A stretch of 64,000 nucleotides of DNA, taken from Flectonema sp. DT1601 (taxonomy: Eukaryota > Euglenozoa > Diplonemea > Diplonemida > Diplonemidae). Under the pieces are notes generated by a model. That model saw nothing but the letters and a program-made list of their open reading frames with translations. It was not told the origin of the DNA and searched no databases. Location: contig OZ025827.1 of the NCBI GenBank assembly GCA_964019425.1, positions 744,001 to 808,000 of the forward strand, written 5' to 3'. Shown here one piece after another: positions 52,401-59,361 of this stretch (position 1 is the first letter of the stretch; every line of letters begins with the position of its first letter). A program made the translations under genes and the position numbers.

Positions 52401-55400
52401 GAGCCGGTAGTATCACCTCCAACGGAGCCTGTAGTTTCACCGCCAACTGAGCCTGTAGTATCACCTCCAACGGAGCCTGTAGTTTCACCGCCAACTGAGC
52501 CTTTAGTATCACCTCCAACTGATCCGTTAGTATCACCTCCAACGGAGCCAGTAGTTTCACCTCCAACGGAGCCTGTAGTTTCACCGCCAGCTGAGCCTGT
52601 AGTATCACCTCCAACTGATCCGGTAGTATCACCTCCAACGGAGCCAGTAGTTTCACCTCCAACTGAGCCGGTAGTATCACCGCCAGCTGAGCCTGTAGTG
52701 TCACCGCCAACTGAACCGGTAGTTTCGCCTCCAACGGAGCCTGTGGTATCACCTCCAACGGAGCCTGTAGTATCACCTCCAACGGAGCCGGTAGTTTCAC
52801 CTCCAACGGAGCCAGTAGTTTCACCTCCAACTGATCCGGTAGTATCACCTCCAACGGAGCCAGTAGTTTCACCTCCAACGGAGCCTGTAGTGTCACCGCC
52901 TGCTGAGCCTGTAGTATCACCTCCAACGGAGCCTGTAGTTTCACCGCCAACTGAGCCTGTAGTATCACCTCCAACTGATCCGGTAGTATCACCTCCAACG
53001 GAGCCTGTAGTTTCATCTCCAACGGAGCCTGTAGCGTCACCGCCAGCTGAGCCTGTAGTGTCACCGCCAACTGAGCCGGTAGTATCACCTCCAACGGAGC
53101 CTGTAGTTTCACCGCCAGCTGAGCCTGTAGTATCACCTCCAACGGAGCCTGTAATATCTCCTCCGACGGAGCCTGTAGTTTCACCGCCAACTGAGCCGGT
53201 AGTATCACCTCAAACGGAGCCAGTAGTTTCACCTCCAGCGGAGCCTGTAGTTTCACCGCCAACGGAGCCTGTAGTGTCACCGCCAGCTGAGCCTGTAGTT
53301 TCACCTCCAACGGAGCCTGTAGTTTCACCGCCAGCTGTGCCTGTAGTTTCACCTCCAGCGGAGCCTGTAGTGTCACCGCCAGCTGAGCCTGTAGTTTCAC
53401 CTCCAACGGAGCCTGTAGTTTCACCTCCAGCGGAGCCTGTAGTTTCACCTCCAACGGAGCCTGTAGTGTCACCGCCAGCTGAGCCTGTAGTATCACCTCC
53501 AACGGAGCCTGTAATATCTCCTCCGACGGAGCCTGTAGTTTCACCGCCAGCTGAGCCTGTAGTTTCACCTCCAACGGAGCCAGTAGTTTCACCTCCAACG
53601 GAGCCTGTAGTTTCACCGCCAACGGAGCCTGTAGTGTCACCGCCAGCTGAGCCTGTAGTGTCACCGCCAGCTGAGCCTGTAGTTTCACCTCCAACGGAGC
53701 CTGTAGTTTCACCTCCAGCGGAGCCTGTAGTTTCACCGCCAACGGAGCCTGTAGTGTCACCGCCAGCTGAGCCTGTAGTTTCACCTCCAACGGAGCCTGT
53801 AGTGTCACCGCCAACTGAACCGGTAGTTTCACCTCCAACGGAGCCTGTAGTGTCACCGCCAGCTGAGCCTGTAGTATCACCTCCAACGGAGCCTGTAGTT
53901 TCACCTCCAACTGAGCCTGTAGTATCACCTCCAACGGAGCCTGTAGTTTCACCTCCAGCGGAGCCTGTAGTTTCACCTCCAACGGAGCCTGTAGTTTCAC
54001 CGCCAGCTGAGCCTGTAGTATCACCTCCAACGGAGCCTGTAGTTTCACCTCCAACGGAGCCTGTAGTTTCACCTCCAGCGGAGCCTGTAGTATCACCTCC
54101 AACGGAGCCTGTAGTTTCACCGCCAGCTGAGCCTGTAGTATCACCTCCAGCGGAGCCTGTAGTTTCACCGCCAACGGAGCCTGTAGTGTCACCGCCAGCT
54201 GAGCCGGTAGTTTCACCTCCAACGGAGCCTGTAGTGTCACCGCCAGCTGAGCCTGTAGTATCACCTCCAACTGAGCCGGTAGTTTCACCTCCAACGGAGC
54301 CTGTAGTGTCACCGCCAACTGAGCCTGTAGTATCACCTCCAACGGAGCCTGTAGTGTCACCGCCAGCTGAGCCTGTAGTATCACCTCCAACTGATCCGGT
54401 ATTATCACCTCCAACGGAGCCAGTAGTTTCACCTCCAACGGAGCCTGTAGTTTCACCTCCAACTGAGCCTGTAGTTTCACCTCCAACTGAGCCTGTAGTT
54501 TCACCTCCAACGGAGCCTGTAGTATCACCTCCAACTGAGCCGGTAGTTTCACCTCCAACGGAGCCTGTAGTGTCACCGCCAACTGAACCGGTAGTTTCAC
54601 CTCCAACTGAGCCTGTAGTTTCACCGCCAACTGAGCCTGTAGTATCACCTCCAACGGAGCCTGTAGTTTCACCGCCAACTGAACCGGTAGTTTCACCGCC
54701 AACTGAACCGGTAGTTTCACCTCCAACGGAGCCTGTAGTTTCACCTCCAACGGAGCCTGTAGTTTCACCTCCAACGGAGCCTGTAGTATCACCTCCAACT
54801 GAGCCTGTAGTTTCACCTCCAACTGAGCCGGTAGTTTCACCTCCAACGGAGCCTGTAGTTTCACCTCCAACTGAGCCGGTAGTTTCACCTCCAACGGAGC
54901 CTGTAGTGTTACCTCCAACGGAGCCTGTAGTTTCACCGCCAACTGAACCGGTAGTTTCACCTCCAACGGAGCCTGTAGTTTCACCTCCAACGGAGCCTGT
55001 AGTTTCACCTCCAACTGAGCCGGTAGTTTCACCTCCAACGGAGCCTGTAGTGTTACCTCCAACGGAGCCTGTAGTTTCACCGCCAACTGAACCGGTAGTT
55101 TCACCTCCAACGGAGCCTGTAGTTTCACCGCCTACTGAACCGGTAGTTTCACCTCCAACGGAGCCTGTAGTTTCACCTCCAACGGAGCCTGTAGTATCAC
55201 CTCCAACTGAGCCTGTAGTGTCACCGCCAACTGAGCCGGTAGTTTCACCTCCAACGGAGCCTGTAGTTTCACCTCCAAATGAGCCTGTAGTTTCACCTCC
55301 AACGGAGCCGGTAGTTTCACCGCCAACTGAGCCAGTAGTGTCACCGCCAACTGAACCAGTAGTTTCACCTCCAACTGAGCCTGTAGTTTCACCGCCAACT

Positions 55401-56549
55401 GAGCCGGTAGTTTCACCTCCAACGGAGCCAGTAGTTTCACCTCCAACTGAGCCGGTAGTTTCACCTCCGACGGAGCCTGTAGTTTCACCTCCGACGGAGC
55501 CTGTAGTTTCACCTCCGACGGAGCCAGTAGTTTCACCTCCGACGGAGCCTGTAGTTTCGCCACCAACTGTACCAGAAGTTACGCGTCCTGCTGATAACAG
55601 CATCAGTTTTGAAGTTGTAGCAGAGTTGAGTGATCTGGTAACTCAGATAGACACGTTGGTAGCTGCCGCTTCTTCATCATTAGGTGGAAATGCTCGTTGC
55701 GATATGTTGTGTCAGGGAAGTAATTGTTTGAAATGTGATGGCACTGCTGTTACTCAAAGATCTGTTACTACTCTGGTGAGAGGAAATTGGAAAGTGATTT
55801 TGATTATAATTAATAATGAAAATGGAAGCATCACAAAAGAAGCTATCGATAGTTCTTTAAAGAATGTCTTGTCAAACAATGCAGTTATTGGATACGTTGA
55901 AGGAAGTGCTGCTGTTGTTGTTGTTGTTGTTACTGACATCCCACAAGTTGTTGTCGTTAACGATGGCTTTATCGATGCTCACACTCACGGTAGCATTATG
56001 GTGGCGGTTTGGGCATACTGGGTTCCTTTGTCAGTTATTATTAAGGTTCTTGGGCCTTTTGTATGTAAGAGAGAAGTGTTTGGGTATCCAATACCGGTAT
56101 TAATCCACATGTTCATGATGGTTATGGCGATGTGTTTTACTACTGTTTTCGCTTCTTTTGCCTTGTCAGACTTTAATAACAGAGTGGACTATGGACATAG
56201 AGAACTTGGAATTACTTTATTAGTAATTGGGTGGATTCAAGTACTGAGTGGTCTTGTCAGGCCAGGCAGGGAATCTCAATACAGAAAGTACTGGGGATGG
56301 GGACACGTTCTGTTTGGTATTTCAGTTGTGATAATTGCTATCGCTCAAATGGCGAGCGGAGTTGAAAATATTAAACGCCTATTCCCAAATGACTCGAATG
56401 ATGTTCAGATTGTTCTGATTGTTGGATTGGTCACTATGGGTGTTATTTATATTGTTGGGAAAACCTACGTCGCGGTTACCAAAAAAGCAGTGAATTCAAT
56501 TGCGGAAAACAACGAAACTAAACACTGTGAGCCTGATTGCGAAACGTAG
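49467..56549 (+). CDS. Copy 9: repeat-stalk cytochrome b561-like protein (2360 aa, 252 repeats, class C)
   Basis: This is the partner of copy 6: the same class C opening, SHPTDPVV unit, SSPTEPVASPP markers and EPLV/DPLV pair. The two SSPTEPVA markers are 2616 bp apart (109 units), 18 units more than in copy 6, because a block carrying an EPVI unit is repeated once more. The Thr-only 3' zone is shorter, so the total is 35 units less. Private units are TELVV near 50389, SPQTEPVV near 53211 and SPPNEPVV near 55275. The b561 region starts at 55581 and is the only one pairing GSN with DIP. Confidence 0.87.
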   Translation: MRLLSLFILLPLLGVVSSQLVVSPPTDPVLSPPTEPVVSPPTEPVVSPPTEPVVSPPTEPVVSPPTEPVVSPPTEPVVSPPTEPVVSPPTEPVVSPPTEPVVSPPTDPVVSPPTEPVVSPPTEPVVSPPTEPVVSPPTEPVVSHPTDPVVSPPTEPVVSPPTEPVVSPPAEPVVSPPTDPVVSPPTEPVVSPPTEPVVSPPTEPVVSPPTDPVVSPPTEPVVSPPAEPVVSPPTDPVVSPPTEPVVSPPTEPVVSPPTEPVVSPPTDPVVSPPTEPVVSPPTEPVVSPPAEPVVSPPTDPVVSPPTELVVSSPTEPVASPPAEPVVSPPTEPVVSPPTEPVVSPPAEPVVSPPTEPVISPPTEPVVSPPTEPVVSPPTEPVVSPPTEPVVSPPTEPVVSPPAEPVVSPPTEPVVSPSTEPVVSPPAVPVVSPPTEPVVSPPTEPVVSPPAEPVVSPPAEPVVSPPTEPVVSPPAEPVVSPPTEPVVSPPAEPVVSPPTEPVISPPTEPVVSPPTEPVVSPPTEPVVSPPTEPVVSPPTEPVVSPPAEPVVSPPTEPVVSPPTEPVVSPPAVPVVSPPTEPVVSPPTEPVVSPPAEPVVSPPAEPVVSPPTEPVVSPPAEPVVSPPTEPVVSPPAEPVVSPPTELVVSPPTEPVVSPPTEPVVSPPAEPVVSPPTEPVVSPPTEPVVSPPTEPVVSPPAEPVVSPPTEPVVSPPAEPVVSPPTEPVVSPPAEPVVSPPAEPVVSPPAEPVVSPPTEPVVSPPAEPVVSPPTEPVVSPPAEPVVSPPTEPVVSPPTEPVVSPPTEPVVSPPTEPVVSPPAEPVVSPPTEPVVSPPAEPVVSPPTEPVVSPPAEPVVSPPAEPVVSPPTEPVVSPPAEPVVSPPTEPVVSPPAEPVVSPPAEPVVSPPAEPVVSPPTEPVVSPPAEPVVSPPTEPVVSPPTEPVVSPPTEPVVSPPAEPVVSPPTEPVVSPPTEPVVSPPTEPVVSPPTEPVVSPPTEPVVSPPTEPVVSPPTEPLVSPPTDPLVSPPTEPVVSPPTEPVVSPPAEPVVSPPTDPVVSPPTEPVVSPPTEPVVSPPAEPVVSPPTEPVVSPPTEPVVSPPTEPVVSPPTEPVVSPPTEPVVSPPTDPVVSPPTEPVVSPPTEPVVSPPAEPVVSPPTEPVVSPPTEPVVSPPTDPVVSPPTEPVVSSPTEPVASPPAEPVVSPPTEPVVSPPTEPVVSPPAEPVVSPPTEPVISPPTEPVVSPPTEPVVSPQTEPVVSPPAEPVVSPPTEPVVSPPAEPVVSPPTEPVVSPPAVPVVSPPAEPVVSPPAEPVVSPPTEPVVSPPAEPVVSPPTEPVVSPPAEPVVSPPTEPVISPPTEPVVSPPAEPVVSPPTEPVVSPPTEPVVSPPTEPVVSPPAEPVVSPPAEPVVSPPTEPVVSPPAEPVVSPPTEPVVSPPAEPVVSPPTEPVVSPPTEPVVSPPTEPVVSPPAEPVVSPPTEPVVSPPTEPVVSPPTEPVVSPPAEPVVSPPTEPVVSPPAEPVVSPPTEPVVSPPTEPVVSPPAEPVVSPPTEPVVSPPAEPVVSPPAEPVVSPPTEPVVSPPAEPVVSPPTEPVVSPPAEPVVSPPTEPVVSPPTEPVVSPPTEPVVSPPTEPVVSPPAEPVVSPPTDPVLSPPTEPVVSPPTEPVVSPPTEPVVSPPTEPVVSPPTEPVVSPPTEPVVSPPTEPVVSPPTEPVVSPPTEPVVSPPTEPVVSPPTEPVVSPPTEPVVSPPTEPVVSPPTEPVVSPPTEPVVSPPTEPVVSPPTEPVVSPPTEPVVSPPTEPVVSPPTEPVVSPPTEPVVLPPTEPVVSPPTEPVVSPPTEPVVSPPTEPVVSPPTEPVVSPPTEPVVLPPTEPVVSPPTEPVVSPPTEPVVSPPTEPVVSPPTEPVVSPPTEPVVSPPTEPVVSPPTEPVVSPPTEPVVSPPNEPVVSPPTEPVVSPPTEPVVSPPTEPVVSPPTEPVVSPPTEPVVSPPTEPVVSPPTEPVVSPPTEPVVSPPTEPVVSPPTEPVVSPPTEPVVSPPTVPEVTRPADNSISFEVVAELSDLVTQIDTLVAAASSSLGGNARCDMLCQGSNCLKCDGTAVTQRSVTTLVRGNWKVILIIINNENGSITKEAIDSSLKNVLSNNAVIGYVEGSAAVVVVVVTDIPQVVVVNDGFIDAHTHGSIMVAVWAYWVPLSVIIKVLGPFVCKREVFGYPIPVLIHMFMMVMAMCFTTVFASFALSDFNNRVDYGHRELGITLLVIGWIQVLSGLVRPGRESQYRKYWGWGHVLFGISVVIIAIAQMASGVENIKRLFPNDSNDVQIVLIVGLVTMGVIYIVGKTYVAVTKKAVNSIAENNETKHCEPDCET
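49533..55580 (+). repeat. Coding minisatellite of copy 9, 252 x 24 bp
   Basis: The three-zone layout is that of copy 6. Four consecutive CCTCCGACGG units (55461-55556) precede the closing unit, a single-unit expansion where copy 6 expanded a two-unit block. Confidence 0.95.
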
Positions 56550-57077
56550 ACATAACACGAAAGCTGTCCTGAGACGCGTACCAATGAATTATTGGCTGTG
56601 GTGTAGTATTGCCGAGTCGTTTTTCAAGTCAGCGTGTTTACGAATTAACGAAGATAAAATGTTGTGGTGTATTATATAATAGATTTCCTGTTTTTTTAAT
56701 TATTTTCAATTTCTATTTACTACCATTTGAATTCATTAATGAGCCGACTCACGATTCTGGATGGAGTGAAGTTTTAGAAGTGTTCTTGTTGTTAACAAAC
56801 AGAAGCACCTGCTGGTTTCAGTTTTCACTCGTTTTAGCTCTCTGTGTATTAGTTGTGCAGATTTAGTGATCAAAATGTATTTTTTATTTTGGCAATTCGT
56901 CGTGTCTTCCTCCCTCTTTTATCTTTCTATCTTGCAATTCTTTTTAACATAAATTACTTCAATACACGCAAAGAAGTTATTCCTCCCTTCGTTTTGTTTT
57001 ACCTCCTCCAACGTCTTAGAAACATGTCCTTGAATCGGAGGAGTTTGTTTTCACGCGTCGGAAGAAACACGAAAGAA

Positions 57078-57083
57078 AATAAA
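57078..57083 (+). terminator. Poly(A) signal of copy 9
   Basis: AATAAA in the conserved 3' UTR position. Confidence 0.55.
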
Positions 57084-57212
57084 ATTATAAAATATTAAAT
57101 ATAAAGGATTTTTCTGTTCTAGCTCTGAAGATAAACCTACAGGGCAAGATGGACAGAAGATGCTTCTATCAGAAACAGTAAGAAGACAATAATTTAAATA
57201 ATTTGGGATATA

Positions 57213-57234
57213 GTCCGGAAGTTGACTTCCGGAC
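57213..57234 (+). promoter_or_regulatory. Perfect ETS-like palindrome (10-bp arms, 2-nt loop)
   Basis: GTCCGGAAGT-TG-ACTTCCGGAC is fully self-complementary outside the TG loop and gives two facing CCGGAAGT motifs. This is the only spacer with the perfect form. Confidence 0.45.
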
Positions 57235-57788
57235 CCCTCGTAGCTCAAAAAGACTTCATTAGTAATTATCAAGATGAAGGTGAGAAAAGGTAATGTTGGT
57301 TTTTTTTTTTGCAAATTTCAAAACACGCGCAAGTTCTTTCTTTCACAAGACCTTGGTCCGAGTAGCTGAGACCAAAACTGATGTCTCATTTGAAGTTTCT
57401 TTTGATTCTGTTCCTTACAGATTGGTATAGTCATCATGTTGCCCAACGCATACGATTTATTCCTGAAAACTACGTATTCTATTACTTAGATGATGTTTTT
57501 GATTTGATATTAATACCATCCGACTGTTGGATTGGTTTTCAAATGTCAAAAGGCAAACAAATAGTTCCTCCCGCCTTTCTTTTCCCTCTCCTATTCTTTC
57601 CCGTTTCCTTACCCCATTACACGCAGAAGCATATCCTTGATTGGAGGTTATTGTTTTAGGTGTCCGGGGGGAAAAAAATCTTTTCTAACTCTGAAGATAG
57701 CCAGAGCAAAGCATTTAATGTTTTATCATCTTGTTCATTTTGTTTACAATTAACTCACACTAACTAACTTCATTCTTTCTACAGCCTC

Positions 57789-57906
57789 ATGCAAATGCGA
57801 TGAGTAGGACAGGCCTGACACTGCAGTGTCCCCCTTGCTTTCTTTAGATTTTTTTTGAATAAATCTTTTTTTTTTTTGTATTGAATTTCTTTCTATTGTA
57901 TAAATA
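57789..57906 (+). promoter_or_regulatory. Promoter module of truncated copy 10
   Basis: Octamer at 57789-57796 and TATAAATA at 57899-57906. It appears intact although the gene it would drive is truncated. Confidence 0.5.
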
Positions 57907-58247
57907 TGCAATAATGAAAGCCAAGGCTAATGTAACACAACACACAGAGGTTTGTGTGCGTGCGGTAGTCTTTTATATTTGAAATTCAATTTCAAACATA
58001 GTCGAAGAAGGTTAGATGAATTATTCTAAGAAAATATTATTTTTAATTTTAACTCGAGACCAACCATTATTCGTTTGATGTGTCCAACGCATTTGATTTT
58101 CTTAATTAACTGCTCTTCATTAATATTAACTTTTTTTGTGTTAACTCAGACCCTGTACATCATTAACTAAACTAAACTAAACTATTAAAAATGATTCACG
58201 AGAATTCACTTAATTTAATTCATTTATTCAACAGTTAAATATAAACC

Positions 58248-58988
58248 ATGAGATTACTCAGTCTCTTTATTTTGCTTCCTTTATTGGGTGTTGTTAGTTC
58301 ACAATTGGTAGTTTCTCCACCAACTGATCCGGTATTATCACCTCCAACGGAGCCTGTAGTTTCACCTCCAACTGAACCGGTAGTATCACCTCCAACGGAG
58401 CCGGTAGTATCACCTCCAACGGAGCCTGTAGTTTCACCTCCAACTGAACCGGTAGTATCACCTCCAACGGAGCCGGTAGTATCACCTCCAACGGAGCCTG
58501 TAGTTTCACCTCCAACGGAGCCGGTAGTATCACCTCCAACGGAGCCAGTAGTTTCACCGCCAACTGATCCGGTAGTATCACCTCCAACTGAGCCGGTAGT
58601 ATCACCTCCAACGGAGCCTGTAGTTTCACCTCCAACGGAGCCGGTAGTATCACCTCCAACGGAGCCAGTAGTTTCACATCCAACTGATCCGGTAGTATCA
58701 CCTCCAACGGAGCCAGTAGTTTCACCTCCAACGGAGCCTGTAGTGTCACCGCCAGCTGAGCCTGTAGTATCACCTCCAACTGATCCGGTAGTATCACCTC
58801 CAACGGAGCCTGTAGTTTCACCTCCAACGGAGCCTGTAGTGTCACCGCCAACTGAGCCTGTAGTATCACCTCCAACTGATCCGGTAGTATCACCTCCAAC
58901 GGAGCCTGTAGTGTCACCGCCAGCTGAGCCTGTAGTATCACCTCCAACTGATCCGGTAGTATCACCTGTTAGGAAACTGCAGAAATGA
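58248..58988 (+). pseudogene. Copy 10: truncated stalk gene without its b561 domain (246 aa, class C)
   Basis: The signal peptide and 27 complete class C units are present, matching the opening of copy 9 unit for unit (including SHPTDPVV near 58675). At about 58968 the repeat stops within a unit. The frame continues into unrelated sequence for six codons (VRKLQK) and ends in TGA. The cysteine region and all five membrane helices are missing. If expressed it would be a short secreted repeat peptide, but loss of the conserved half suggests a dead end copy at the array edge. Confidence 0.85.
58314..58961 (+). repeat. Coding minisatellite of copy 10, 27 x 24 bp
   Basis: It has a regular frame and no edge unit at the 3' side, as expected if the tract was cut by a rearrangement. 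Confidence 0.95.
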
Positions 58989-59051
58989 ATACTTTTCTTT
59001 TATTGATCTCTACTTTTCTTATTCTCACTTTTCTGTTCTAAAATTAATGAT
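58968..59051. other. Breakpoint filler of about 84 bp
   Basis: This AT- and pyrimidine-rich sequence does not resemble the repeats or any spacer part in the window. It joins truncated copy 10 to a resumed piece of spacer. Its origin is unknown. Confidence 0.6.
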
Positions 59052-59346
59052 ACTAACTTCATTCTTTCTACAGCCTCATGCAAATGCGATGAGTAGGACA
59101 GGCCTGACACTGCAGTGTCCCCCTTGCTTTCTTTAGATTCTTTTTGAATAAATCTTTTTTTTTTTTGTATTGAATTTCTTTCTATTGTATAAATATGCAA
59201 TAATGAAAGCCAAGGCTAATGTAACACAACACACAGAGGTTTGTGTGCGTGCGGTAGTCTTTTATATTTGTTAACGTTCGGTCAAACATAGTCGAAGAAG
59301 GTTAGATGAATTATTCTAAGAAAATATTATTTTTAATTTTAACGTT
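59052..59346 (+). repeat. Partial spacer after copy 10 (array terminus)
   Basis: Spacer sequence resumes at ACTAACTTCATTC with the TCTACAG and GAATAAATC variants of S5 and S9. It continues past the TATA box and stops matching near 59343. About 10 bp near 59271 is replaced by TTAACGTTCGG. TTAACGTT occurs again at the far edge (59339-59346), bracketing a 60-bp spacer fragment. Confidence 0.8.
59078..59195 (+). promoter_or_regulatory. Orphan promoter module at the array end
   Basis: The octamer (59078-59085), the palindrome and TATAAATA (59188-59195) are intact but no stalk gene follows. The next open frame downstream starts at 59362 in RT element remains, about 165 bp after the TATA box. Whether it drives that frame is unknown. 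Confidence 0.45.
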
Positions 59347-59361
59347 ATCGAGAGCTGCTTT

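Larger units (their letters stand above)
56550..58247 (+). other. Spacer S9 between copies 9 and 10 (1698 bp)
   Basis: This is the shortest complete spacer. It has the perfect ETS-like palindrome, lacks the AT dinucleotide near 57571 as S0 does, and combines the GTGAGA donor with the TTTCTACAG acceptor and GAATAAATC. Several private changes (such as TTTTTTAAT near 56694 and CCGACTG near 57520) make it the most diverged complete spacer. No gene is seen. Confidence 0.85.
1..59346 (+). repeat. Tandem gene array: nine complete b561-stalk genes plus a truncated tenth
   Basis: Nine complete copies and one truncated copy of the same gene lie head to tail on one strand. Start-to-start distances are 4896, 6552, 4968, 5975, 4896, 9623, 6095, 4968 and 8781 bp. 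Stop-to-start spacers are 1698-1701 bp throughout, so all variation in period comes from the coding repeat tract. The window opens inside the spacer that follows a further copy to the left (position 1 corresponds to 4894 in the next spacer), so the array extends beyond the window. On the right it ends in a truncated copy and a partial spacer next to retroelement remains. Near identity of spacers and C-terminal coding regions implies recent duplication or continuing homogenisation. Confidence 0.97.

Noticed and set aside
1481-55603. Very long antisense open frames through the repeat tracts (GGETTGSV-type and QAPLEVKL-type repeats)
   Set aside because: A 24-bp unit without stops in a given frame stays open in that frame for the whole tract. 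These frames end at the tract edges, lack promoter or splice context, and follow the sense-strand repeat exactly.
1494-56549. Mucin, silk or antifreeze gene
   Set aside because: The stalk alone is reminiscent of such proteins, but every complete copy ends in the same five-helix, four-histidine membrane domain, which fits b561 better.
1560-58961. CRISPR array or satellite DNA
   Set aside because: The 24-bp units are contiguous without spacers and keep one protein frame through all copies; they are coding minisatellites.
59000-59200. Antisense 66-codon frame at the array end
   Set aside because: It spans breakpoint filler and promoter sequence and has no counterpart in complete spacers.
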